DNA from: Streptomyces sp. RB17
Lineage (GTDB): Bacteria > Actinomycetota > Actinomycetes > Streptomycetales > Streptomycetaceae
Reading direction: 5' to 3'
Length of the DNA stretch: 64,000 bases
Assembly: GCF_009604455.1 (NCBI RefSeq)
Contig: NZ_WEGL01000001.1
Location: 124,001-188,000 of the forward strand
The translations under genes and the position numbers were made by a program. Every line of letters starts with the position of its first letter. The stretch's first letter is position 1. The notes beneath the pieces were generated by a model that was not told the origin of the DNA, did not search any database, and saw only the letters and a list, made by a program, of their open reading frames with translations. Positions 42,315 to 50,397 of the stretch are shown one piece after another.

Positions 42315-42350
42315 AGGGGCACTAGGGGCACTAGGGGCACTAGGGGTCCG
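42315..42350 (+). repeat. Short 9-base tandem repeat after the XRE-TPR gene
   Basis: AGGGGCACT occurs three times in a row from 42315, followed by a partial fourth copy. It lies in the 205-bp stretch between two convergent genes. Further GTGCCGGGG-type repeats follow at about 42425-42480; nothing else is seen there. Confidence 0.7.
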
Positions 42351-42481
42351 AGGGGCCGCGGGGGTGCGAGGCCTTGTCGACTGCTCTGCCTTGACCGCTG
42401 TTCTGCCGCCGAGGTCGGACGTGCTCGGCAGGTGCCGGGGATCGGCAGGTGCCGGGGAACCGGGGTGCCGGGGGCCGGGGA

Positions 42482-42784
42482 TCAGCCCCTGCGGTCGGCG
42501 ACGGCCCAGGAGGCGAGGGCGACGGCGCCGGCGACCCCGAGGACGGACGGCCAGGCGCCGACCTTCTTGGCCAGCGGATGGGACCCGGCGAACGCGGCAA
42601 CGTAAGCGGCCGTGAGCGCACCCGCGGCTTTCCCTCCGGCCTGCGCACGCCACTGCTGAGCGGCGGCGACCCCGGCGACGGCCAGCACGGCCCCACCCAG
42701 CTGCCGCTTCTTGGTCCAACGGGCCACGCCGTACCCACCGACAAGCCCGGTAGCGGCGACGACTGCACTGGGAACCCTGGCCAC
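42482..42784 (-). CDS. Small Ala/Gly-rich membrane protein
   Basis: About 100 residues. The GTG at 42782-42784 was chosen because GAGGAGG lies five bases before it; upstream ATGs at 42805 and 42802 have no such site. Three or four weak hydrophobic segments are seen (VVAATGLVGGYGVA, LGGAVLAVAGVAAA, AGALTAAYVAAFAG, LGVAGAVALASWAV). The family is not recognised. Confidence 0.65.
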   Translation of the reverse strand: MARVPSAVVAATGLVGGYGVARWTKKRQLGGAVLAVAGVAAAQQWRAQAGGKAAGALTAAYVAAFAGSHPLAKKVGAWPSVLGVAGAVALASWAVADRRG

Positions 42785-43293
42785 GACTGCCTCCTCTTTC
42801 ATCACTTTTGCGGTGTCTCTGGGCCGAGGCTAACGCGCAGGTCGGCCCACTCGCCCAACCTGAGTCGAGGCTTGTCAACTTTCCGACTGGGGTGGACTGC
42901 GCCGACTGGGTGGACCGGGTGTACTGGGTGGCCATCCCCGGGTCATACGATCGCCGCCCCCTCACGGCCAGACACCAGACAGCAGACAGAAGCCCCCCGC
43001 GGAACTCGCCGTCGTCGCGGGGGGCTTGGTGGGTTGCTCGGTCCGTCATGCGGATGGGCGGCAACTTCGCGCGCATACGGGTTCCGTCAGGTGTACCCGT
43101 GCGCAGTGAGGTCGCGACAGCATCCCGGTGCCGCTGCCGAGCGGTTGGTGTTGCCGTTGGCAGTGCTGTTGGCGCTGCCTTCGGCAGTGCCTTCGGCAGT
43201 GCTTTGGTGAAGCGGCCGGCCGGCCCACCGGAAGCCTGGCCGGCCGCCGCTTTTCGGCCGCCGGGCGGTAGCGAACCGCCTCTCGGGCGGCTC
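42785..43293. other. Gene-poor stretch with hairpins and short repeats
   Basis: No convincing gene in about 500 bases. It contains a perfect 11-bp hairpin (42991-43001 with 43016-43026), a run of GGGTGGAC-like repeats at about 42890-42935, repeated GCCTTCGGCAGT at about 43180-43205, and a GC-rich hairpin at about 43207-43245 followed on the minus strand by bases suitable for terminating the gene that ends at 43294. Confidence 0.5.
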
Positions 43294-43578
43294 TTAGAAG
43301 GCGCTGTTGTTGCAGCCCATCGTCGACCCGAGGTGGGTGGACTGCGCGCCCGGGTCGCCCTCGCCGCCGAGCGCGCTGCCCAGCGCGCCGCCGATGAGGT
43401 TGACCTCGCCGAGGACGTCGATGTTGAGGTCGTGCGACTTGCAGTTGGAGCTCTGCAGGACGCTGGCGCCCCCGCCCTCGCCGCCGCCTTCGCCGCCTGC
43501 GAAGGCGGTGCCTGAGGCCAGAAGCCCGACGCTCCCGACGGCGGCGACCAGGACGGCGGCCTTGTGAAGCTTGTGCAT
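43294..43578 (-). CDS. Small secreted Gly-rich protein with two cysteines
   Basis: A 94-residue protein. The signal peptide MHKLHKAAVLVAAVGSVGLL ends at Ala-Phe-Ala. A GEGGGEGGG spacer follows, and then a short domain with LQSSNCKSHDLNIDVLGEVN, ending MGCNNSAF. Two Cys residues may pair. The length, the hydrophobic VLGEVNLIGGALGSALGG stretch and the secretion recall chaplin-like surface proteins, but the sequence is not a chaplin or rodlin that I can recognise. Confidence 0.75.
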   Translation of the reverse strand: MHKLHKAAVLVAAVGSVGLLASGTAFAGGEGGGEGGGASVLQSSNCKSHDLNIDVLGEVNLIGGALGSALGGEGDPGAQSTHLGSTMGCNNSAF

Positions 43579-43920
43579 GTCATCTCCGTGGCGAGAAGTG
43601 GATGCGATCTGTGGCAGATCGACTTCTTTCAGTGACGGAGATTATGTGCAAATCACCCCATACCGGACGGCGACGCGCCGGTGGATGATGACACAGCTCA
43701 GTCCATCCCGCATCTCCGGATACCTCCACAACCCCCGAGCGCCGCAGGCGGCTCCTCCCGCGTGGAGGTGGGCGTCCAGCGCTTCCGCACCCCGCATGCC
43801 GGTCCAGGCAGGTGTGAAGCGACTGCTCCACACGGTCAAGCACCGATCAATCGGGCACAACCCGCAGGCGCCGGTCGACGGAGACAGACATACGACACTC
43901 CACGACGGCCATGCCGATCC
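43579..43920. other. Intergenic stretch at the left edge of the accessory island
   Basis: About 340 bases without a convincing gene. The part next to 43578 must hold the promoter of the small secreted protein gene on the minus strand. The rest has scattered reading frames with poor codon bias. Confidence 0.5.
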
Positions 43921-44526
43921 TCAGCCCTCGTCCCAGAAGGCTGCGGCTTTGCTGATCAGTCCGCGGGCGGCATCCCCATAGTGTGCAGACCTGCTCAGGG
44001 CGTCGAATGCCTTTTCATGAAGGGCGAGTTCGTCCGGGTGTGTGATGTCCACGCCGGTCGACACGAGCTCATAGTGGGCACGCCCGCCGTCGTACAAGCT
44101 GAAGCCGGGCATGGGCACGACGCTCACTTCCGCGGCGGACGGGAGGATGCCAAGGGTGAGCGAGGGCAGCCCGATGTCGCGGAGCAGGCGTTCCATCTGC
44201 CCATGCATGACCTCCGGCCCCCCGACATTCGTGTACAGGGCTCGCTCCCCGAGGATCACGTCGTAGTGATGCTCGCCGTCGTACAGGACCTGCTGACGTT
44301 CCATGCGCTTGGCCGCACCCGCTGCCACGTCGTCAGGCACGCCGAGAAAATCGACGACCTTTCGGAGGATCACGCGCGCGTAGGCCTCCGTCTGCAGCGT
44401 GCCCCAGATCATTTCCGGCACGTACGCCTTGCCGTGCCGCGTCCGCTGGTACCAGCGAATGACCTCGTCCTGGATGCCTTCCGTACCGGTGGACAAGCGC
44501 TGCTGCCAGGGAATCAAGCTGCTCAA
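43921..44526 (-). CDS. DUF5753 protein lacking the helix-turn-helix
   Basis: A 201-residue protein starting with TTG at 44524-44526, with AAGGAGAG five bases upstream. It begins directly with the DUF5753 sensor part: IRWYQRTRHGKAYVPEMIWG, LQTEAYARVIL, then RQQVLYDGEHHYDVILGE and RLLRDIGLPSLTLGILP. The N-terminal XRE domain present in full-length relatives (such as those at 45748 and 48508) is absent. It overlaps the stop of the gene before it by 4 bp. It may act as a partner or decoy for DNA-binding relatives. Confidence 0.82.
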   Translation of the reverse strand: MSSLIPWQQRLSTGTEGIQDEVIRWYQRTRHGKAYVPEMIWGTLQTEAYARVILRKVVDFLGVPDDVAAGAAKRMERQQVLYDGEHHYDVILGERALYTNVGGPEVMHGQMERLLRDIGLPSLTLGILPSAAEVSVVPMPGFSLYDGGRAHYELVSTGVDITHPDELALHEKAFDALSRSAHYGDAARGLISKAAAFWDEG

Positions 44527-45005
44527 GCCGTCTCTCCTTCCTCGACGGGACAGTTCAGTTCAGGCTTCGAACGATTCGGAGAACACGCCACCACCGCGAG
44601 CGACAGGTACGAAGGCCGCTCAAGGTAGAAGCCGAGTGACACATCACTCCCCGAACCCAGCCTCCCAGCAGTGGAGTTGCCCAGTAATGCCAGATCGATG
44701 AAGTGGCGCTCCCATTCGGAGGCAAACCGGGGCGCGTACTCGGCCACGCGCGCCCCGACCCACCCGGCCGCATCTTTCGGCTCATCCCACGATCCACGCA
44801 CCAACGAGCGCGGTTTGACGAGCCAGTACGCCGTCTCCAAGGGGGGCAGATCCACGGCCGGAAACGCCGCTGCCACCTCCCGGTAGCGCTCGATCAGCTC
44901 AGGCTTGCTTCCCGCCGGCGGTGGCTCGGGATGCGGGGGCCGCCGTAGGGCCTCCTGGTCGAAGCGCTCTTTCGCCCCGACCCATAGATAGCCGTGGTAG
45001 TGCAC
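44523..45005 (-). CDS. Hypothetical protein, 160 residues, coupled to the HTH-less DUF5753 gene
   Basis: A soluble protein starting with GTG, with AGGA eight bases upstream. It has a Trp/Tyr-rich N-terminus (MHYHGYLWVGAKERFDQEAL), a Pro-rich stretch, and an alpha/beta core with TAYWLVKPRSLVRGSWDEPK. The stop overlaps the TTG start of the next gene. It lies between a DUF397 gene and a DUF5753 gene, so a regulatory role in the same unit is plausible. The family is not recognised. Confidence 0.65.
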   Translation of the reverse strand: MHYHGYLWVGAKERFDQEALRRPPHPEPPPAGSKPELIERYREVAAAFPAVDLPPLETAYWLVKPRSLVRGSWDEPKDAAGWVGARVAEYAPRFASEWERHFIDLALLGNSTAGRLGSGSDVSLGFYLERPSYLSLAVVACSPNRSKPELNCPVEEGETA

Positions 45006-45086
45006 CAGTCATTCCTGTCGGGCATCGAAGGATCAGCGGGACCGGTCCCGGCTTCACCCACGGAAGCCGGGACCGGCCAGGGAGAA

Positions 45087-45311
45087 TCAGACGGACAGCC
45101 CGAACCGCGCCGGATCGATGCCGGCCACGGCCAGTTCCTCCGTCGAGAACCGCAACGGCTCCGCGTCCGGACGCTTGCTGTCACCCAGCGCCCATGCGTC
45201 GTCGCCGATCCGAGCGAGGGTCACGCACCCCTCCGTGCAGGGTCCACCGCAGGCCTTCACGAACGAGGCCCCGCTGATGTCGAGCCCATACAGCTTGTTT
45301 CCGTCCAGCAT
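45087..45311 (-). CDS. DUF397 protein
   Basis: A 74-residue protein. The ATG at 45309-45311 has AGGAAGGTG at good spacing. The pattern GLDISGASFVKACGG, then GCVTLARIGDDAWALGDSK and PLRFSTEELA matches DUF397, the small partner encoded next to XRE/DUF5753 regulators in Streptomyces. In the known pairs the DUF397 protein is toxin-like or an effector, and the DUF5753 protein is antitoxin-like and represses. Here the nearest DUF5753 partner on the same strand lacks its DNA-binding domain. Confidence 0.82.
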   Translation of the reverse strand: MLDGNKLYGLDISGASFVKACGGPCTEGCVTLARIGDDAWALGDSKRPDAEPLRFSTEELAVAGIDPARFGLSV

Positions 45312-45400
45312 CACTGCACCTTCCTGCTCAACTGATCGCGGCCATGGCAGACCGCCGCCGCCCCGGTGGGCGGGAGTTAATGGGAGGGGAGGCAGATGCG

Positions 45401-45664
45401 TCAGCGCCTGGAGTCCTTGCCGCGCCCGTCGCACCGCCGGCACTGACACGGTGGCCACTCCGCCGTCGTCAGGGGTGGAAGATCATCCGTGGCGAAGACA
45501 GTTCGCCGGGGTCCCCACGTTCTGCCGGAGTCATGCGAGATGCGGACGGTCATAAGCGGGCGGTCGAAAATGAACCCGGTCGCCTTACCGTGGCCCACGG
45601 GATGTTCCCCTTGACCCGCTGTCAGCACGCGTAATTCACCTGAGCTTTTCTGGATATCCGCCAT
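45401..45664 (-). CDS. Small hypothetical protein with Cys-x-Cys-x-x-Cys end
   Basis: An 87-residue protein whose ATG follows GGGAGAG by three bases. The C-terminal half reads MTVRISHDSGRTWGPRRTVF and ends PPCQCRRCDGRGKDSRR, a possible metal site. It lies between the DUF397 gene and the full-length DUF5753 regulator in the same direction. The family is not recognised. Confidence 0.6.
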   Translation of the reverse strand: MADIQKSSGELRVLTAGQGEHPVGHGKATGFIFDRPLMTVRISHDSGRTWGPRRTVFATDDLPPLTTAEWPPCQCRRCDGRGKDSRR

Positions 45665-45747
45665 TGCCTCTCCCTGGATTTGTTACGCACCCATGGTGCA
45701 GCTGTGGGAGGGGAAGGGCGAGACTTATTCCCGTTGTCTACTAAAGA

Positions 45748-46578
45748 TCAACGGTAGAGTGCGGCCCATTCTTGAAGGAGGGTTCTGGCTGCGTCTCCAA
45801 AGTGGGCCTTCTGCTCGTACTGGCTGAACACGTCCAGATGTTCGGCAACATCACGGGAATCGCGGAAGACTGTCCGCCCGGTGAACGTCTCGACAGTGGC
45901 CAGCCTGTCGTCGTAGACCGTGAAAGTGTTCATGGGTCCACGACTTATGACTATGCCAGTAGGGATAAGACCTATTCGTATGTTGGGCAGGTGGGACAGC
46001 GAACTCAGCCGATCGATCTGCACGGCCATAGCAGGCGGAGGGACGACGGCCCATCGGACTGCCTGCTCTGTGAGGAGAAAAGTGAAGTGCTTGGTGGTGT
46101 CGTACAGCAATGCCTGCCGCTCCAGTTTCCGCGCTACTGTCCTCGAGATATCTCCAGGCGAGTACGCAAGGCTGGCGCGGATGTATTCAGGCGTGGCCAA
46201 GAGGCCAGTGATCATTGCAGGCAGGAAATAGCGAAGCTCCAGCGTGTCAGCCTCCAGGCCGGCCAACTCCGCCTGGCGTTTCTCCAGACCGCGCCGCCAC
46301 GACGACCGGATGGGCTCCCACTCGGTGTTCGTCAGCCGCGCCAGCGACGTTATGTCGGCGACGAGCTGCTCTGGTGCGTCGAGCGCCCGAAGGATGAGTT
46401 CGACGTCGACCAGGCTCGGCGTAATCTCGGCAGTCTCGATCTTGCTGATCTTGGACTGCGACACATTGCAGCGCTTGGCGAGCCGGACTTGGGAGAGCCC
46501 GGCTCGCTTGCGCAGCGTTCGCAGCGTCTCGGCCAGGTCGGCCTTCAACTGCCCTAGCTGCTGAGGATCAAGCGTCAA
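45748..46578 (-). CDS. XRE/DUF5753 transcriptional regulator
   Basis: A 276-residue protein. The HTH spans residues about 12-70 (LAETLRTLRKRAGLSQVRLA, CNVSQSKISKIETAEITPS). DUF5753 follows from about residue 90 (YFLPAMITGLLATPEYIRAS, KLERQALLYDTTKHFTFLL). The start is a TTG at 46576-46578, 11 bp inside the end of the DUF6879 gene, indicating coupling. It is likely to repress its own unit. Confidence 0.87.
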   Translation of the reverse strand: MTLDPQQLGQLKADLAETLRTLRKRAGLSQVRLAKRCNVSQSKISKIETAEITPSLVDVELILRALDAPEQLVADITSLARLTNTEWEPIRSSWRRGLEKRQAELAGLEADTLELRYFLPAMITGLLATPEYIRASLAYSPGDISRTVARKLERQALLYDTTKHFTFLLTEQAVRWAVVPPPAMAVQIDRLSSLSHLPNIRIGLIPTGIVISRGPMNTFTVYDDRLATVETFTGRTVFRDSRDVAEHLDVFSQYEQKAHFGDAARTLLQEWAALYR

Positions 46579-47086
46579 GGCCTTTCACGTACTCCTCGAA
46601 GGGCACCGATTCCGCGAGGGCGATGCGCTGGTACTCCCGATACGGTACGGGGTCGCCCTCGTACACTTCCCGGCTGATCTGAGTTCCGTCCGGCTCATAT
46701 TGCATCAGCACGATCCGCGATCGGTCGAACATCCAGAAGTCCTGAACGCCGTCGAGAGGATTGGGTCGATCGGTCACGTCGAGGATGCGGATCGCCTCGC
46801 CGGCCTCGATGTTGTGGCGGTAGTGCTCGAACTCGAAACGAAGGTAGTCGGTGAGGGGTTGAGTGACGATGTGCACTCGCCCGACACTGCGGCCGCTCGC
46901 CACGTACGCCTTGACCCGGTCGAACCAGGGCTGCGTCGCTTCACGCGTCACCGGTTCCCCGGCCAGGAACCGGCGGACGGCCTCTTCCTCCTGCGGCACA
47001 CGGTAGGCGGGCAGAGTCTCCAGACGCCACGCCTCTTCTTGCATGGCATCGAACGTCCTCCGCCAGTCCTCACCAGCCAAGAGCAC
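46568..47086 (-). CDS. DUF6879 family protein
   Basis: A 172-residue protein with GTG start and GGGAGG six bases upstream. Features: WRLETLPAYRVPQEEEAVRR, GRSVGRVHIVTQPLTDYLRF, and DFWMFDRSRIVLMQYEPDG. This is the family found beside XRE/DUF5753 regulators in actinomycetes and now called DUF6879. The function is unknown. It overlaps its upstream and downstream neighbours by 17 and 11 bp, so three genes form one tight unit. Confidence 0.8.
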   Translation of the reverse strand: MLLAGEDWRRTFDAMQEEAWRLETLPAYRVPQEEEAVRRFLAGEPVTREATQPWFDRVKAYVASGRSVGRVHIVTQPLTDYLRFEFEHYRHNIEAGEAIRILDVTDRPNPLDGVQDFWMFDRSRIVLMQYEPDGTQISREVYEGDPVPYREYQRIALAESVPFEEYVKGLDA

Positions 47087-47276
47087 GGACAGCCTCCCTC
47101 AGGACCGCCTCCGGGATCTCCACGAGTGCCTCTCCCCCCGGAGGGTCGAAGGCATCTGACAGGTTCCCCTGGACCACGAACGACCCCGAGCTGGTCCGAT
47201 ACACGTTGGGGCAGTCATCGCCCCCGCACTCCCCGTTCCCATTGCCGGTCAGCCGTGTCAGATCCGCACGCGCCAT
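47070..47276 (-). CDS. Small DUF397-like protein at the head of a regulator unit
   Basis: A 68-residue protein with CGGDDCPNVYRTSSGSFVVQ and a C-terminal helix (EALVEIPEAVLREAVRAL). The Cys pair and length resemble small partners of DUF5753 regulators. The ATG was chosen at 47274-47276, but the frame is open further upstream. It overlaps the DUF6879 gene and is divergent from the HAD hydrolase gene. Confidence 0.65.
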   Translation of the reverse strand: MARADLTRLTGNGNGECGGDDCPNVYRTSSGSFVVQGNLSDAFDPPGGEALVEIPEAVLREAVRALGW

Positions 47277-47481
47277 TGTGCCCCCTGTACGACGGGCAGG
47301 GCCTGCCCCTGCCATCGGAGATGACGCTAGGGCGGCACGGCACAGGCCGTCCATGACGACAGGAGAATATTCCCGAAGTGGGGTAGTTGATCTAGGAAAG
47401 AAGTCTGTGCACGGCTGCTGGTGCCTCCTTCGGCCACGGATGCACTGTCGGCCGAGAAGGCCTGCTTACTACGCTGCGCCC

Positions 47482-48144
47482 ATGATTCGTGCCGTTGTGT
47501 TCGACGTCGGCGAATGCCTGGTGGACGAAACCAGGGAGTACGGCACCTGGGCCGACTGGCTCGGCGTGGCCCGCCACACCTTCCACGCGATGTTCGGCGC
47601 CGTCATCGCCCAGGGACGTGACTACCGCGAGGTCTTCCAGGAGTTCCGCCCCGGCTTCGATCCGTACGAGGAACGTGAGAGACGAGCCGCGTCCGGACAG
47701 CCGGAGGTGTTCGGTGAAGAGGACCTGTACGAAGACGTCCGGCCGAGCCTGACCACACTGCGCTCGGATGGCCTCTGGCTGGGCATCGCAGGCAACCAGA
47801 CGATCCGGGCCGGCAAGATCCTCCGGGAGCTGTTCGCGGATGACGTCGACTTGATCGGGACCTCGGACGACTGGGGCGCCAGCAAGCCAGACCCGGCCTT
47901 CTTCCACCGTGTTGCCGAGGTGGTCCCCTTCGGCAATGACGAGATCCTCTACGTTGGCGACCGCATCGACAACGACATCAGGCCGGCCGCCGCCGCAGGC
48001 ATGCACACCGCCTTGATCCACCGAGGACCATGGGCCACGATCCAGTGGCGCTCGGCGGAGGCCGAGAGACTCCCGACCATCAGGGTCGAGAGTCTCGGAG
48101 AATTGTCCGGACTGATCAAGAACTTCAACGACTCAACGGACTGA
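47482..48144 (+). CDS. HAD-like hydrolase
   Basis: A 220-residue HAD superfamily protein. Motif I is VVFDVGECLVDE, with the nucleophile Asp8; the position two residues on, usually Asp, is Gly, as in some HAD groups. Motif III is the Lys in WGASKPDPAFF and motif IV is LYVGDRIDNDI. The cap is inserted after motif I. It probably hydrolyses a small phosphate ester. It lies alone on the plus strand within the regulator cluster. Confidence 0.87.
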   Translation: MIRAVVFDVGECLVDETREYGTWADWLGVARHTFHAMFGAVIAQGRDYREVFQEFRPGFDPYEERERRAASGQPEVFGEEDLYEDVRPSLTTLRSDGLWLGIAGNQTIRAGKILRELFADDVDLIGTSDDWGASKPDPAFFHRVAEVVPFGNDEILYVGDRIDNDIRPAAAAGMHTALIHRGPWATIQWRSAEAERLPTIRVESLGELSGLIKNFNDSTD

Positions 48145-48313
48145 CGCACGCCGCCAGTGCCAAGCGTTGCGGCCCATACAGGCGGACCGATGTCGAGCAT
48201 GGGGCATGGACGCCGTCGTCCTTGAGGTGGCACCCGGTCAGGATCTTCCAGGTCTTCATCCAGGCGAAGTCGACGAGCTCTCGGACCTTGAAGCGGGAGG
48301 CGTTGGGTCGGTC

Positions 48314-48508
48314 TCACCGGAGGAAGTGGTCCGCCTTGCCCGCCTTGATGTCCCGGATCATGGTGCGCAAGGCGTCCCGAGTGTCCTTGATGAAACGGTC
48401 CTCCTGGCCGAGCACCGCTATGTAGGCGTTGCCCGCCTCATCGACACCGATTCGGAAGCACGAGTTACCCTCCCCGCAGAACGGCTCTTCCCACTGGATC
48501 TCGGTCAT
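48314..48508 (-). CDS. Small DUF397-like protein paired with the XRE gene at 48508
   Basis: A 64-residue protein with FCGEGNSCFRIGVDEAGNAY and IKDTRDALRTMIRDIKAGKA. The ATG shares its A with the TGA of the upstream regulator gene (TGATG), and GGAGG lies just before it. This is the usual layout of an XRE/DUF5753 gene followed by its small partner, though the partner family here is only loosely DUF397-like. Confidence 0.7.
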   Translation of the reverse strand: MTEIQWEEPFCGEGNSCFRIGVDEAGNAYIAVLGQEDRFIKDTRDALRTMIRDIKAGKADHFLR

Positions 48509-49368
48509 CACGCCTCCTGGAGTTCGTGTGCGATGGCGCGGATGAAGTCCTTCGAGTCGCCGGGGGACAGCGTCAGTTCCTCCATCCGATCCAAGTGAGC
48601 ACGGTACTTGGCCAACTCCGCCTCGCCGTAGAGGAAGTCCGGACCGTGGGAGTTGTCGATCTGCACGGTGTCCAGTTGCTCCGTCGGTCCCTCTGCGTAC
48701 AGGACGGTTTGACCCGCACCGGGAAACCCACCATGAGCGAAGGGGACGACCAACACCGTCACGCCGTCCTTCTCGGCCTGCGCGAGCAGGTATTCGAGTT
48801 GTTCACGAGCTACCCGGGGCCCTCCGAACTGGATCCGCAGCGCCGCTTCGTGAACGATGCCGGTGAAGGCAGGAGCGGCGCTGCCGGAGAGGATCTCCTG
48901 GCGCCGGTTGCGATGGGCTGCCCTCATCGCCACTTCATGTTCGGGCAGTTGCGGTAGGACAGCACGGAACACGGCCAACGCGTAGTCCGTCGTCTGGAGC
49001 AGTCCCGGGATGTGCACAGTGCACGCTGCTCGCATGCGGGCGGCCCTGGACTCCAACTCGGCGATGTCCAGCAGGCCTTGGGGGAGAGCGCCTCGGTACT
49101 GCTCCCACCACCCGTGAGCGCCGGCCGAGGCCATGTCGATCAAGGCGCTCACGTACTTCTCGTCGGTGCAACCGCACTGATGGGCCAGGGTGCGCAGACG
49201 TTCCTCACTGACGTTCCGTACGCCGGACTCCATGTAGGAGATCTTCCCGCGGTCGACGCCGAGGAGCTTCGCTGCCTCCTCGGCGGACATGTCTGCCGCC
49301 ATCCGCATTCTGCGCAACTCGTAGCCAAGGCGCTTCTGCCGCTGAGTCGGAACTTGCTTCGGGGGCAT
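48508..49368 (-). CDS. XRE/DUF5753 transcriptional regulator
   Basis: A 286-residue protein. The HTH is at residues about 12-65 (LGYELRRMRMAADMSAEEAA, LLGVDRGKISYMESGVRN). DUF5753 begins near residue 100 (MRAACTVHIPGLLQTTDYAL) and includes LEYLLAQAEKDGVTVLVVPF. It is coupled to the small gene downstream and is divergent from the ATPase gene at 49634. Regulators, small partners and RsbW-like ATPases often sit together in Streptomyces. Confidence 0.88.
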   Translation of the reverse strand: MPPKQVPTQRQKRLGYELRRMRMAADMSAEEAAKLLGVDRGKISYMESGVRNVSEERLRTLAHQCGCTDEKYVSALIDMASAGAHGWWEQYRGALPQGLLDIAELESRAARMRAACTVHIPGLLQTTDYALAVFRAVLPQLPEHEVAMRAAHRNRRQEILSGSAAPAFTGIVHEAALRIQFGGPRVAREQLEYLLAQAEKDGVTVLVVPFAHGGFPGAGQTVLYAEGPTEQLDTVQIDNSHGPDFLYGEAELAKYRAHLDRMEELTLSPGDSKDFIRAIAHELQEA

Positions 49369-49633
49369 GTCGATCCTTCCGTGTTTGCTCGGACGGCAGT
49401 CTGCCGTGTGCTCGCCCCCCCATCCACGATCGAGTTAATTTGCCGGAACGTGTGGCAAATTTACCAATGGAGCTTCTAGGTTGAGCATCGAGCCGCTGGT
49501 CCACGGCGAACCGAAGTGCATCGCGCATGCCCGCCTGGTCTCTCCTGCCCTGGGGGAGGTGGGCGTGCGCCAGGGCGACAGGCCACTGCTTGCCGAGCAG
49601 CGCAAGACAACACACTGGAGCAGGAGTCGAGAC

Positions 49634-50293
49634 ATGGAATGCAGTGCATGTACGCCAAGAACGCCCTGGGAGTTGCCGTTCCTTGCTGTGCCGGAGGAAG
49701 TGGCCGCGCTCAGACGTGTGCTGAAGATCCATCTGCGTCTCTGGGGCCTACCGGAGCTGATCGAAAGTGTCCAGCTCTGCCTCAGCGAGCTGGTTTCCAA
49801 CGTGATCACGCACGTTGGTCCAGGTACCCCTTCAACCCTTGCCGTCTCCATGTACGGCACCCACCTGCGCATCGAGATCCATGACCCCGACAGCCGGGCC
49901 TTACCGACGCTGATCGACGCGAAGGGCGATGCAGAGTCGGGGCGCGGCTTGGCACTTGTCGCTGCCTGCTCCGACCGCTGGGGTGTTCAGCTCCTGCTCG
50001 ACCGGAAGGTCACGTGGGTCGAGTTCGCGACCGGCATGAATGCGCCGAACGGCCACGGCCAGAACCCAAGCGTCTCAAGGGCTGCGAGTGTCCTCGGCTT
50101 GTACGACGTGCAGCAGCCTGCGAGCCCGGCCCCATCGAGCAGACTGGCCACGATCATGGCCGAGACGGTGGTGGTCGCGGCCATCGCCGATCTTCTTCAT
50201 TGGCTTCAGGCACACGGTCATGATGCCGACCAGGCTCTGGACAGGGCCCAACGCCAGTTCGAGGCCGAGGCGGAACAAGTTGCCAATTGGTAG
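49634..50293 (+). CDS. RsbW/SpoIIAB-type ATP-binding protein
   Basis: A 219-residue protein starting at the ATG with CAGGAG seven bases upstream. The HATPase_c fold is at residues about 20-145: N box in LSELVSNVITHVGPGTPSTL, the degenerate G1 box IEIHDPDSRALP, and G2 in GRGLALVAACSDRW. The C-terminal 70 residues are a separate helical part. Such proteins are anti-sigma factors or kinases in signalling, often encoded near DUF397 and DUF5753 genes. The start of the adjacent island operon is not close, so a direct link to defence is only a possibility. Confidence 0.82.
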   Translation: MECSACTPRTPWELPFLAVPEEVAALRRVLKIHLRLWGLPELIESVQLCLSELVSNVITHVGPGTPSTLAVSMYGTHLRIEIHDPDSRALPTLIDAKGDAESGRGLALVAACSDRWGVQLLLDRKVTWVEFATGMNAPNGHGQNPSVSRAASVLGLYDVQQPASPAPSSRLATIMAETVVVAAIADLLHWLQAHGHDADQALDRAQRQFEAEAEQVANW

Positions 50294-50397
50294 GTAGGCA
50301 CGGGCCGGCTGAGCTTCAGCGCTGCCCGTGCGGACGGCAGCCCGGACTTGAATTCCGAGCAGGATTCCGGGCTGCCGAACACACGGTGGCACGACTT

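Noticed and set aside
40834-42315. Minus-strand extension of the serine hydrolase across the XRE-TPR gene
   Set aside because: It is the shadow of the regulator gene. A good ribosome site precedes the start at 40833.
42991-43026. Hairpin considered as a CRISPR repeat or attachment site
   Set aside because: It occurs once, has no spacers and no integrase nearby. It fits a terminator better.
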